64,000 nt of DNA from an uncultured Paracoccaceae bacterium (lineage in GTDB: Bacteria > Pseudomonadota > Alphaproteobacteria > Rhodobacterales > Rhodobacteraceae), in NCBI GenBank assembly GCA_947492825.1, contig CANLNT010000002.1, forward strand, positions 1-64,000. Direction: 5' to 3'. This document shows positions 8,424 through 17,205 of this stretch, one piece after another. A program made the translations under genes and the position numbers. The notes under the pieces were generated by a model. It saw only the letters and a list, made by a program, of their open reading frames with translations. It ran no database searches and was not told the DNA's origin. Within the stretch, counting starts at the first letter, position 1. Every line of letters starts with the position of its first letter.

Positions 8424-10874
8424 GTGACCTCTTCAGGTTTTGGATCATCGGACGAACGTTCGCTATCGTTGGCAAAGGGTTCTGATGACCGCGATGCAAG
8501 GGTCGTGTCGCGCGCATGGTTGTTGAGGTGGCGAAACCCGAAGCTGAGCCAATCCAAAGCCGAACTTGTTTATTCCCGTATCAAGACCTCGTCCGACACA
8601 GCAAATTCAGTGACGCTTGGGCATGCTGCGCGTGTGCTTGGATGGCACGATCGCTGGACTGGTAACTTTGCCAGGGCAAACACCTATTTTCTGGAAGCGG
8701 AACGTTTGCTCATCAGCGACGATGTCAGACTTCAACGCATTGAGGCGATGGCCGGGCGGGCGGTGCTGCTTTATAGTCAGGGGCGCCAGGACAGTGCGTC
8801 GGACTTGATCCGGCAGGCTTTGGAAATGCTTGGATTTGATGGGTCTATCTCGACCCGGGTTGATCTGTTTCTCGTTCAGGCGACAATTCTGTCCTACTCG
8901 GGCGCGTTTGACGATGCTTTGGCACTTGTTGACGACGCGATCACTTTGGCCAGTGGCGGCAACCATTTGTCCGAACTGGCCCACGCATACCATATCCGCG
9001 CGCGCATTCTGTTACGCAAGGGGGATGTCAATCCGGCTTGGGCCCCGGCCAGAAAGGCCGTGCGACTTGCCAGGAGGTCGCGCAACGCTGTGGTGTTGCC
9101 CTATACGCTGGAAGTCATGGCAACCGTTGAATTGGAGATGGGCCGATTTGGCCGCGCGCACTGGTTGGCCAGTCAGGCGGCTGATCTGGGGCAATCGCTG
9201 AACGATCGGCGGGTGACTTGTCAGGCGTTGGTGATCATCGGAAAAGCGCTGCTATCTCAGGGTGACCAAGACGGCGCTTTGGAGGTTCAGCGGCGAGGAC
9301 TGCGGATCGCAAAGGAAATCGCCTACCCGCTGTGGCAGCGTTGGTTTCAGCTTGAAATCGCGAGCATCATGGAGGCCCGCGGGGATTATCGCGCCGCCCT
9401 TCCTGCCTACAAGGCCTATGCCGAGCTTGATCAATCGCTGTTCCGCATGGAGACCGAAGCGCGCATGGCGGAGATGCGCGTGAAATTTGACGTGCAACGT
9501 GCTCAGGAATTGGCAGAGGTGGAACGCGCCCGCGGCGAAGAGCTTGAAAAAGCCCAACAGATTGCTGAAATCGCCGCGCGGTCCGATCAATTGACGGGGA
9601 TCGCGAACCGCACCGGGTTGGAGGAGTACAAGCAACGTCTTGCCCAAGCGGATGCGGGTGTTCACTACGCCTATGTCGCGATTGACCTCAACAGATTTAA
9701 GCCAATCAACGACACGTTTGGCCATGCGGCCGGAGACTACGTTTTGGCATTTGTCGCCAAACAGCTGCGTAATGTGGTGCGCGAAGGAGATATCGTCGCA
9801 CGGACCGGGGGCGATGAATTTGCGCTTATTGTTCAAGGGATTGCGACACGGGAGCAGGCGAAGAACCTTGGGCAGCGGATTTTGACTGTCTTTGAACACC
9901 CCGCACGATTTGATGGACGCGCCATTGAAATCTCAGGCAGCATCGGCATTGCGACCACGCAGGCCTTGGGCATGGATATGGACAAGCTGATGATGGCGGC
10001 TGATCAGGCGATGTTCACCGCAAAAGCCGCGCGACAATCTGCGTACCGGATCCATGACACGCTCAAGGCAGACGCGGCAACCGACCTGAACCGCATGAAA
10101 GAGATCCGTTTGGCGATCGCACATGGCGAAATTCAGCCCTGGTATCAGCCGCAGGTGGATCTGCGGTCTGGCGACTTCGTAGGCTTCGAGGCCCTCGCCC
10201 GATGGAGAAAACCAACCGGCGAGGTCATTATGCCCGGGGCGTTTCTTCCGCAACTTCAAAGCCACAGGCTGGGAAGTGAGTTTACCTATTCGATGCTGCG
10301 CCAGACCCTGCAACAGATGGCGAGGTGGAAGGCGGCGGGGCATCAGGTGCCAAAGGTTTCGGTCAATATTGTTGAAGAGGTATTGGCCTCTCGGGACGCG
10401 CGCGCAATCATTGAAGCGATCCTGGATGACTTCGCTGAATTTCGATCCATGCTGACGTTTGAGATCACCGAAGATGTTCTGTTCGACCGCGGTGCGACAG
10501 AAATCCGCGAGTCGATCCAGCGGCTGAGCCTTAGGGGCACGCGGTTCGCGATGGATGATTTCGGGACGGGCTTTGGGTCGTTCACGCACCTGCATCAGCT
10601 TCATATGGACGAGCTGAAGATTGATACGACGTTTGTCCACGGTATCGGCCACGACCGCGCCGCCGAGACCATTATCGAAGGCTTCATTTTCATCGCAAAA
10701 GGCCTGCGGCTGGAGGTGATTGCAGAAGGCATTGAGACGCCAGAGCAAGAGGCCTTCCTTCGGGCACGTGGATGCGATTTTGGACAAGGTTTCCTGTTTG
10801 GCAAAGCGATCCCACCGACAGAGGCGGTGGGATATCTGGTTTCAGAGCGCCCGACCCGAACTGGCGCGGTGTGA
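8424..10874 (+). CDS. TPR - GGDEF - EAL cyclic-di-GMP turnover protein
   Basis: An 816-residue cytoplasmic protein with no membrane segment or signal peptide. Residues about 60-345 form helical TPR-like repeats, followed by a charged coiled coil (345-385) that probably links signal input to output. The GGDEF diguanylate cyclase domain follows (385-545) with an intact GGDEF at 462-466 and an intact inhibitory RxxD site (R453-E-G-D456) five residues before it. The EAL phosphodiesterase domain (555-805) has EAL at 589-591, N648 in SVNIVEE, E680, DDFGTG at 711-716, KID at 732-734 and AEGIET, so it too looks catalytically complete. The start is GTG, with GGAAGGA upstream. Both synthesis and hydrolysis of c-di-GMP are possible, and the TPR part suggests control by a protein partner. 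Confidence 0.93.
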   Translation: MTSSGFGSSDERSLSLAKGSDDRDARVVSRAWLLRWRNPKLSQSKAELVYSRIKTSSDTANSVTLGHAARVLGWHDRWTGNFARANTYFLEAERLLISDDVRLQRIEAMAGRAVLLYSQGRQDSASDLIRQALEMLGFDGSISTRVDLFLVQATILSYSGAFDDALALVDDAITLASGGNHLSELAHAYHIRARILLRKGDVNPAWAPARKAVRLARRSRNAVVLPYTLEVMATVELEMGRFGRAHWLASQAADLGQSLNDRRVTCQALVIIGKALLSQGDQDGALEVQRRGLRIAKEIAYPLWQRWFQLEIASIMEARGDYRAALPAYKAYAELDQSLFRMETEARMAEMRVKFDVQRAQELAEVERARGEELEKAQQIAEIAARSDQLTGIANRTGLEEYKQRLAQADAGVHYAYVAIDLNRFKPINDTFGHAAGDYVLAFVAKQLRNVVREGDIVARTGGDEFALIVQGIATREQAKNLGQRILTVFEHPARFDGRAIEISGSIGIATTQALGMDMDKLMMAADQAMFTAKAARQSAYRIHDTLKADAATDLNRMKEIRLAIAHGEIQPWYQPQVDLRSGDFVGFEALARWRKPTGEVIMPGAFLPQLQSHRLGSEFTYSMLRQTLQQMARWKAAGHQVPKVSVNIVEEVLASRDARAIIEAILDDFAEFRSMLTFEITEDVLFDRGATEIRESIQRLSLRGTRFAMDDFGTGFGSFTHLHQLHMDELKIDTTFVHGIGHDRAAETIIEGFIFIAKGLRLEVIAEGIETPEQEAFLRARGCDFGQGFLFGKAIPPTEAVGYLVSERPTRTGAV

Positions 10875-10964
10875 CCCCCTCCCCCGCAAGATCATTAATG
10901 CGCGTTTTGGACTGTGTTTTGCCAGACAAGGCCCGCCTGAGGCGCGCAAGAACCGCAATGCGAT

Positions 10965-11681
10965 TTACCGCCAATCGCCCAGCGCCAGTTGCCAAAGGGT
11001 CAGGGCCGCAACGGCGGCGGTGTCTGCGCGCAGGATGCGGGGCCCGAGGCTGATGGGGTGGGTGAAGGGCAAGTTGTGGAGTTGGGCGCGTTCGGCGGGG
11101 GAAAATCCGCCTTCGGGGCCAATCAGGATCGCCCAAGGGCCTTGCGTGCTTGGCAGGGTTGGCCTCACACCCACCTCCGCCTCATCACAGAACATGAGCT
11201 GCCGGTCGGCGGGCCAGTTGGACAATAGAGCGTCGAGTTTTTGAACCTCTGTGACGGGCGGCACAAAGGTGCCGCCCGATTGCTCTGCCGCTTCGACTGC
11301 GTGGGCGCGCAGCTTGTCTACTCGGGTCTTTTCGTTGGTGAAGTCGGTTTGCGCAGGCATGATCCGCCGCGCGCCCATTTCCACCGCCTTTTCAACGATG
11401 AAATCGGTGCGGGCCTTTTTGATGGGCGCGAAGAGCAGCCAAAGATCAGGCGGCAGCAAGAGCGGTTTGGTCTGGGACTGACACAGCAGGATGCCGCCGC
11501 GCTTGTTACCCTCGACCACCTCAGCGTCCCATTCGCCGTCGCGGCTGTTGATGAGCGACAGAACACTGCCAACGGGCAGCCGCATCACGGCAAACAGGTA
11601 GTTCGCCTGTTCGCGCGACAACGGAACCGATTGCCCTGCCCCCAGCGGGTGATCTACAAAAAGCCGAACCTTGGATGCCAT
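10965..11681 (-). CDS. rsmE: 16S rRNA (uracil-1498-N3)-methyltransferase
   Basis: RsmE methylates N3 of U1498 in 16S rRNA in the decoding region, using S-adenosylmethionine in a trefoil-knot (SPOUT) fold. Motifs visible are the N-terminal RLFVDHPL and QANYLFAVMRLPVG (PUA-like part), then KARTDFIVEKAVEMGA, AAEQSGGTFVP and the knot region AILIGPEGGFSPAE with SLGPRILRADTAAVAAL. The frame extends 61 codons upstream, but the family begins at MASKVRLF; with that ATG at 11681 the protein is 238 residues, the normal size. It diverges from ubiA, whose start lies only about 12 bp away, so promoters of the two genes must overlap each other's first codons. Confidence 0.95.
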   Translation of the reverse strand: MASKVRLFVDHPLGAGQSVPLSREQANYLFAVMRLPVGSVLSLINSRDGEWDAEVVEGNKRGGILLCQSQTKPLLLPPDLWLLFAPIKKARTDFIVEKAVEMGARRIMPAQTDFTNEKTRVDKLRAHAVEAAEQSGGTFVPPVTEVQKLDALLSNWPADRQLMFCDEAEVGVRPTLPSTQGPWAILIGPEGGFSPAERAQLHNLPFTHPISLGPRILRADTAAVAALTLWQLALGDWR

Positions 11682-11692
11682 GGGCGCAACAT

Positions 11693-12649
11693 ATGACCGA
11701 GCCTTCACCAACGCCAGACGGGATTGTGGCCGATAGCGCGGGCAATTGGGTTGATACCATGGCACCCCGCGCCACACGCCCGTTTCTGCGATTAAGCCGG
11801 GCGGACAGGCCGATTGGGACCTGGCTGCTTTATGTGCCGTGCCTCTGGGGGCTTGCGCTGGCAATCTTAGCCACCGGGCGGTACGGCGTGCATGATCTGT
11901 GGACCGTAGCAGGCTGCGGGATTGGTGCCTTTTTGATGCGCGGCGCGGGCTGTACGTGGAATGACATCACCGACCGCAAAATTGACGCATCTGTCGCCCG
12001 CACACGGTCGCGGCCGATTCCGGCGGGGCAAGTCACGGTCTGGGGGGCGGTGATCTGGATGGTGGCGCAGGCCGTACTGGCGTTTTTCATCCTTCTGACA
12101 TTTTACCCCACGGCGATCTGGCTGGGCATCCTGGCCCTGGCGCCGGTTGCGATTTACCCCTTTGCCAAGCGGTTCACGTGGTGGCCGCAGGTGTTTCTGG
12201 GGCTGGCGTTCAACTGGGGCGCGCTGCTGGCCTGGGCCGCGCATACCGATAAGCTGAGCTGGGCGGCGTTTGCGCTTTATGTCTCGGGCATCGCGTGGAC
12301 GTTGTTTTATGACACGATCTATGCCCATCAGGACGCCGAAGATGACGCGCTGATCGGGGTGAAATCAACTGCGCGGCTTTTTGGTGATTCATCCAAAGTC
12401 TGGTTGCGCGGCTTTCTGGTCGCAACGTTGCTGCTGATGGGGGTCGCCGTGGTGCTGGCGTGCCAGGACCGGTCCATCCTGAGCCTTGTGATCGCGTTAG
12501 GCGGCCCTTGGGCGTTGGCCTGGCACCTGACATGGCAATTGGCACGGTTCAATCCCGATGACAGTGACGGGTTGCTCAAGATCTTCCGATCCAACCGGAA
12601 TGCGGGCCTGTTGCCCCTGCCGTTTTTTGCCATCGCCCTTTTCGTGTGA
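11693..12649 (+). CDS. ubiA: 4-hydroxybenzoate polyprenyltransferase
   Basis: An integral membrane prenyltransferase that joins the polyprenyl tail to 4-hydroxybenzoate in ubiquinone synthesis. The two aspartate-rich motifs of the UbiA superfamily are clear: NDITDRKIDASVARTRSRP and YDTIYAHQDAEDDALIGVKS, which bind the Mg-diphosphate of the prenyl donor. Seven to nine hydrophobic segments follow the usual pattern. I chose the ATG at 11693; another ATG at 11675 would overlap the first codons of the divergent rsmE. The downstream OmpA-type gene starts about 60 bp after the stop and may be separate. Confidence 0.95.
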   Translation: MTEPSPTPDGIVADSAGNWVDTMAPRATRPFLRLSRADRPIGTWLLYVPCLWGLALAILATGRYGVHDLWTVAGCGIGAFLMRGAGCTWNDITDRKIDASVARTRSRPIPAGQVTVWGAVIWMVAQAVLAFFILLTFYPTAIWLGILALAPVAIYPFAKRFTWWPQVFLGLAFNWGALLAWAAHTDKLSWAAFALYVSGIAWTLFYDTIYAHQDAEDDALIGVKSTARLFGDSSKVWLRGFLVATLLLMGVAVVLACQDRSILSLVIALGGPWALAWHLTWQLARFNPDDSDGLLKIFRSNRNAGLLPLPFFAIALFV

Positions 12650-12708
12650 TTGAACCATTGCGCGTCAGCCCCTATTGAAGGGCACGCGGTCAACCCACCT
12701 GGAGATTC

Positions 12709-14580
12709 ATGCGGCTCTCTTCACTCTTCCTGCGCATCGGCGTCTTTATCCTTGCGGCCTTCGTCTCTGTTCTGGCGGCGCGAGCGGCTGTGGGCGTGGT
12801 TGAGGACCGGTCTGTCGTGGCCGTTCAAGAGGACTTGCTGGACAAGGGGCACGAATGGGCCTCTGTCATCGGGGACGGACTGCAAGTGATCATCGAGGGC
12901 GAAGCACCAAGCGAGGCATCCCGGTTCCGGGCGATCTCTGCTGCCGGACGGATCGTGGACGCCAGCCGTGTCATTGACGTGATGAGCGTGGCGGACAGTG
13001 CGGGCATCGCCCCGCCAGAGTTCGCGATTGAAATCTTGCGCAACGACAGTGGAATTTCCTTGATCGGGTTGATCCCCGCGGACACCAACCGCGAAGAATT
13101 GACCAATCGGATTACAAGGCTGGCAGGCAATCAGCCGGTCACTGATCTGCTGGAGATGGCCGATTACGCGGTGCCTGACACATGGCGCCCTGCGTTAAAT
13201 TACGCATTGCGGGCGCTGTCAGAATTGGAGCGTAGCAAGATCTCTGTCACGGCAACGCGGGTGTCGGTGAATGCGATTGCCGACAGCGCCGAAGAAAAGA
13301 GCCGGATGGAAACCAGTCTGGCGCGCAACCGACCCGACGGCATTGCGATGGCCGTGGCAATTACCGCGCCGCGCCCTGTCATTTCGCCCTACACCACGCG
13401 GTTCGTGCTGGAAGATGGCACATCCCGTTTTGTCGCCTGCACAGTTGACAGCGCCGAGGCCGAGCGGCGCATTCTGACGGCGGCCACTGCGGCGGGGTTC
13501 ACCGGCAAGGCCAATTGCGTCAACGCCCTTGGGGTGCCGTCACGCGCCTGGGGCGACGCCGTGGCGCTGTCGATTGGTGCTGTGGCGACCTTGGGCGGCG
13601 GCACGGTGACCCTGTCGGACACGGACGTCACGCTCGAGGCTGCATTGGGCACCGATCAGGCGCTGTTTGACCGGACCGTGGGCGAGTTGGAAAACGCTTT
13701 GCCAGAGGTCTTTGCACTGGATGCGACCCTGCCCAAACCACAGGACGCCAGCGCCGAAGGGCCGCCCCAGTTCACCGCCACGCTGTCGCCGGAAGGGGCC
13801 GTGCAATTGCGCGGGCGAGTGCCTGATGATCTGGTCAACACCACGGCCGAGAACTTTGCCAAGGCCAAGTTCGGGCAGCGCAATGTCACAATGGGGACCC
13901 GCGTTGTTGACGGATTGCCCGCAGGCTGGACCGTGCGTGTGCTGGCGGGGATCGATGCCTTGTCAGAGCTGTCCAACGGGGCTGTCGTCGTAGAACCTGA
14001 TCTGGTCAGCATTACGGGCAACACCGGAAACGCCAATGCCGATACCGAGATCACCAGCCTGCTGATCGACAAACTGGGCCAGAATGCCAAGGTTGAACTT
14101 GACGTCACCTATGTCGAAACGCTGGACCCGATTGCCGCCCTGCCCACGCCAGAGGAATGTGTGGCCCGGATCGGCGTGGTGACAGAGGCGCGCAAGATTC
14201 TGTTTGATCCCGGTTCCGCCTCAATCACCGCAGACACGCAGCCGGTTGTCGATGACATTGCCGAAATCCTGCAAAAGTGTCCTGATCTAAAGATTCAGAT
14301 CGCGGGTTACACCGACAGTCAGGGCCGTGAAGAGATGAACCAGCAATTGTCCCAGCAGCGCGCAGAATCAGTGCTGGCGGCGTTGCGTGTGCGCCGTGTG
14401 CCGGTCGCTAGCTTTGAGGCCGTGGGTTTCGGAGAGGCGGACCCGATTGCAGACAATGAAACCGAAGCGGGCCGAGAGGCGAACCGGCGCATCGAATTCA
14501 GTCTGATCGTGCCAGAGCCTATCCCCGAAGAAACAACTGCATTAGAAGAGCTTGAAGCCGAAGCTGCACCGAGCGAATGA
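12709..14580 (+). CDS. OmpA family protein with BON-like repeats
   Basis: A 623-residue envelope protein. Residues 1-27 form a signal peptide or N-terminal membrane anchor (RLSSLFLRIGVFILAAFVSVLAARA). The middle (about 45-470) consists of repeated alpha/beta units resembling BON domains, of the kind found in ArfA-like proteins. The C-terminal peptidoglycan-binding OmpA domain (about 482-605) has ILFDPGSASITADTQPVVDD, IAGYTDSQGREEMNQQLSQQ and EANRRIEFSL, which include the residues that contact diaminopimelate. The tail after 607 is acidic and low-complexity. It probably tethers the envelope to the cell wall. A small membrane coiled-coil protein is encoded 16 bp downstream, suggesting a two-gene unit. 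Confidence 0.9.
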   Translation: MRLSSLFLRIGVFILAAFVSVLAARAAVGVVEDRSVVAVQEDLLDKGHEWASVIGDGLQVIIEGEAPSEASRFRAISAAGRIVDASRVIDVMSVADSAGIAPPEFAIEILRNDSGISLIGLIPADTNREELTNRITRLAGNQPVTDLLEMADYAVPDTWRPALNYALRALSELERSKISVTATRVSVNAIADSAEEKSRMETSLARNRPDGIAMAVAITAPRPVISPYTTRFVLEDGTSRFVACTVDSAEAERRILTAATAAGFTGKANCVNALGVPSRAWGDAVALSIGAVATLGGGTVTLSDTDVTLEAALGTDQALFDRTVGELENALPEVFALDATLPKPQDASAEGPPQFTATLSPEGAVQLRGRVPDDLVNTTAENFAKAKFGQRNVTMGTRVVDGLPAGWTVRVLAGIDALSELSNGAVVVEPDLVSITGNTGNANADTEITSLLIDKLGQNAKVELDVTYVETLDPIAALPTPEECVARIGVVTEARKILFDPGSASITADTQPVVDDIAEILQKCPDLKIQIAGYTDSQGREEMNQQLSQQRAESVLAALRVRRVPVASFEAVGFGEADPIADNETEAGREANRRIEFSLIVPEPIPEETTALEELEAEAAPSE

Positions 14581-14596
14581 CCAACAGGACGACGAC

Positions 14597-14923
14597 GTGA
14601 ATCGCACAGAATTTATCATCGCTACGGCCATCATCCTGTTTGTGGCTTTTATGCTGGGCTGGTTTGCAAGCTGGCTGGTCAACCGTTTCACCCGCGTCAC
14701 CAAGGCCGAGGTCGGCGAATTGGACAAGATGGCACAGGCGCTGCACGAGGCCGAAGAGACACGCGATCAGGCGATCACCTATTTGCAGCAGCGCGAGGCC
14801 GAGATCACCAACCAGTTGGCCCAGACCGAGGCGGAATTGCGCGCGGCGATGGACGGTCTGCGGGATGCCCGCCGCGAGGCGGAAGAATTGCGCGCCTATG
14901 TTGAGCGACAAAACGCCGGTTAG
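14597..14923 (+). CDS. Small single-pass membrane protein with coiled coil
   Basis: A 108-residue protein of unknown function. One transmembrane helix (about residues 6-28, FIIATAIILFVAFMLGWFAS) is followed by a heptad-rich, charged coiled coil to the end (KAEVGELDKMAQALHEAEE and similar). I chose the GTG at 14597, preceded by AGGACGACGAC, because it puts the helix near the N-terminus; upstream in-frame starts lie inside the OmpA gene. Only 16 bp separate it from the OmpA gene, so it is probably translated from the same mRNA and may act in the same envelope process. I know similar small proteins in this genomic place in other Rhodobacteraceae, but no function. Confidence 0.75.
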   Translation: MNRTEFIIATAIILFVAFMLGWFASWLVNRFTRVTKAEVGELDKMAQALHEAEETRDQAITYLQQREAEITNQLAQTEAELRAAMDGLRDARREAEELRAYVERQNAG

Positions 14924-15015
14924 CGCTGAATTCGCCAAAAAGTTGTACGGGTCCTATAGGTGTCTTAACGGTTTGCCGCCATACAGCCGTTACCAGATTG
15001 AAAACGGGGCATTTC

Positions 15016-15750
15016 ATGACGAACGATCCCTATGCGGAACACCCCGGACTTCGGGGTAAGATCATTGATCCGCTTAGCAGCTACTTTCGCGTCAATGACT
15101 TGCGAGAGGTCATGCTGGCAAACCCCGAAACCGCCCCGTTTTGGCATTTGCTACACACGCCAGAGGAGCGGCGCGCGTCTCGGAATGCCACGCTGGCTGG
15201 GCATGAGGGTGATTTGTGGGTCTTTGCCTATGGGTCGCTGATGTGGAACCCTGCATTGCGTTTTGACAAGGTGCTGCGCGCCCATGCCCCCGGTCACGCC
15301 CGCGCCTTTATTCTGCGCGACATCTATGGCGGGCGTGGGACTCAGGACGCGCCCGGACTGATGGCGGCACTGGATGTCGGACAGGGCTGCGACGGTTTGG
15401 TGTTCCGTGTGCCAGAGGCGATCATCGCCGAAGAAACGGATGTCTTGTGGGCGCGCGAATTTGTCGGCCCCGGCTATGTGCCGCAACTGATCGAGACAGA
15501 GACGACATGGGGCACGATCCCGGCGCTTACTTTTCTGGCCGACCACAGCTCTGTCATCATGGCGCCTGATATAACGCGTGCGGAACAAATCCGTTACGTT
15601 GCAACGGGTGAAGGGTTCATGGGCAGCTCTCTCGATTATCTGCGCGGCATAAAAGAGCAGTTTGATGTGCTTGGTATCGTTGACCCCAACGTCGATGACC
15701 TGCTGAGTGAGGCGCTGCAGTATTGCGAAGAACGGGTCTCTGCCGGATAA
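15016..15750 (+). CDS. Gamma-glutamylcyclotransferase, ChaC-like
   Basis: A 244-residue cytosolic enzyme of the ChaC branch, which releases 5-oxoproline from glutathione or other gamma-glutamyl compounds. The substrate loop VFAYGSLMWNPAL is the family signature (normally GYGSLMWNP), and the conserved DGLVFRVPE and FVGPGYVPQLIETE follow; the catalytic glutamate is expected in the latter region. The ATG at 15016, preceded by a G-rich ribosome-binding site, was chosen over a TTG six codons upstream. The family acts in glutathione turnover; the neighbours give no added hint. The following gap 15751-15990 contains no gene that I can see. Confidence 0.88.
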   Translation: MTNDPYAEHPGLRGKIIDPLSSYFRVNDLREVMLANPETAPFWHLLHTPEERRASRNATLAGHEGDLWVFAYGSLMWNPALRFDKVLRAHAPGHARAFILRDIYGGRGTQDAPGLMAALDVGQGCDGLVFRVPEAIIAEETDVLWAREFVGPGYVPQLIETETTWGTIPALTFLADHSSVIMAPDITRAEQIRYVATGEGFMGSSLDYLRGIKEQFDVLGIVDPNVDDLLSEALQYCEERVSAG

Positions 15751-15990
15751 GCCGCACGCTTTTTGTTTCGGTTTGTGGTGGCATGGCGATTTCAGGCGGT
15801 CTTGCAAAAAACGCCACCGGATTTGCGGCGGCGCGATTTGGCAGTGCAACCGTCAGGCAAGTCGGCGATCAGTTGCTGTGGTGGTGGACACGCATGATGA
15901 CGCTCAATGACACCAGTTTCACATGGGTCGCGACGCACCAGTGCGGGCAGTCGCTGCGACTTTCACGCGATGTCGGGTGCAAGCCGAGTG

Positions 15991-16941
15991 TTAGGCGCGG
16001 TGGTAGAGGACGCGACCAATAATGTTGAGCAGCAGTTGCGCGGCCAGGATCGCCGTACCGCCGGTGTGGTCGTAATCGGGGGCGACCTCGACCAAGTCGA
16101 TACCCACAATGCGCTGGCGTTTGGCGACGGCGGCGATCAATTCCAACACCTCGTAATACAGGAACCCGCCGTGGCTGGGGGTGCCGGTACCGGGCGCGAT
16201 AGAAGGGTCAAAGCCGTCGATGTCGATGGTCAGGTAGATGTCAGCCCCGGCGGGGATGCGGGTCAGCAGCGCGTCGGTGCCCAGCGCGCGGCACTGGCGC
16301 ACGGACAGGGTGTCGGAGCCCATCGCTCGGGCATCGGCGTAGCCTGACTTGGCCGTTGAGGACACGTTGCGGATACCGAATTGCGACAGACCAGTGACGT
16401 GGTCCTGTTCCGCGGCCCGGCGCATTGGGTTGCCGTGCCCAAAGCGCACGCCGTGGCGTTCATCAACAAAGTCCAGATGCGCGTCGATTTGCAGAATGTG
16501 GATCGGGCCGCGTTCAGCAAAGGCGCGCACGCATGGGATATTGACCGAGTGATCCCCGCCCAGCACCACCGGTAGCGCGCCGGCATCGAGGATCGCACGC
16601 ACACCGGCTTCGATATTGGCGTGACTGCGGTTGGTGTCGGTGTGCACGATGTCGGCGTCACCTATGTCCACGATCCGGGTGCCTTCGCCCAGATAGGTCA
16701 CATCGTCTTCGTGATCGTATGCGCCCGCATGGCCAAAGGCGAAAAGCGTCGATGCCTCACGGATCGCGCGCGGACCAAAGCGCGCGCCGGGTCGCCACTG
16801 GGTGCCAAAGTCGAAAGGAGCGCCAAGGACGGCCACATCGGCGTCGATTGCCGACCAATCGGCAAGGTAGTCGTATTTGCCAAAAGTCGAAATCCCAACG
16901 AATGGCAGGTTCAAACGGCCGCTGTCGTAGTCATGGGGCAT
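15991..16941 (-). CDS. speB: Agmatinase / ureohydrolase family protein
   Basis: A 316-residue binuclear-manganese ureohydrolase. Metal ligands are visible in order: H131 in LGGDHS, D153/H155/D157 in IDAHLDFVD, and the two aspartates of DIDGFDPSIAPGTGTPSHGG. The last motif and the overall length fit agmatinase (agmatine to putrescine and urea) or the closely related guanidinobutyrase and guanidinopropionase; sequence alone does not separate these. A good ribosome-binding site (AAAGGAAA) precedes the ATG. It stands alone: the gap 16942-17205 to the next gene has no recognisable coding sequence. Confidence 0.88.
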   Translation of the reverse strand: MPHDYDSGRLNLPFVGISTFGKYDYLADWSAIDADVAVLGAPFDFGTQWRPGARFGPRAIREASTLFAFGHAGAYDHEDDVTYLGEGTRIVDIGDADIVHTDTNRSHANIEAGVRAILDAGALPVVLGGDHSVNIPCVRAFAERGPIHILQIDAHLDFVDERHGVRFGHGNPMRRAAEQDHVTGLSQFGIRNVSSTAKSGYADARAMGSDTLSVRQCRALGTDALLTRIPAGADIYLTIDIDGFDPSIAPGTGTPSHGGFLYYEVLELIAAVAKRQRIVGIDLVEVAPDYDHTGGTAILAAQLLLNIIGRVLYHRA

Positions 16942-17205
16942 GGCTGTTTCCTTTAGAGATAGAGAAATCTGTGTATGCCTCGATCAGCATCGCAGAAAAG
17001 TCATTGCCGCAGCTCAGTGCGGCATTGGCCGCAGCGGGCCGCCGCGTGCAGGGATAATAAGTTGCCGCATCCGCCGGGCAGGATTGTGGTGGTGATTGAA
17101 AAAAGACATTGTGCCGCCTTTTGAAAAGTTCGGCCCCGAGGCCCCCGGTGACAGTAAGGGGCTCGAGCGCGCACGGCTCAAGCAATTTCTTATCGCGCCG
17201 GGGTT

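Noticed and set aside
9933-10787. Long minus-strand frame inside the c-di-GMP gene
   Set aside because: Antisense to well-supported EAL coding sequence; no motif.
17000-17060. G/C-rich imperfect inverted repeats between the agmatinase and Sua5 genes considered as tRNA or riboswitch
   Set aside because: No cloverleaf, T-loop or anticodon pattern and no conserved riboswitch core is visible.
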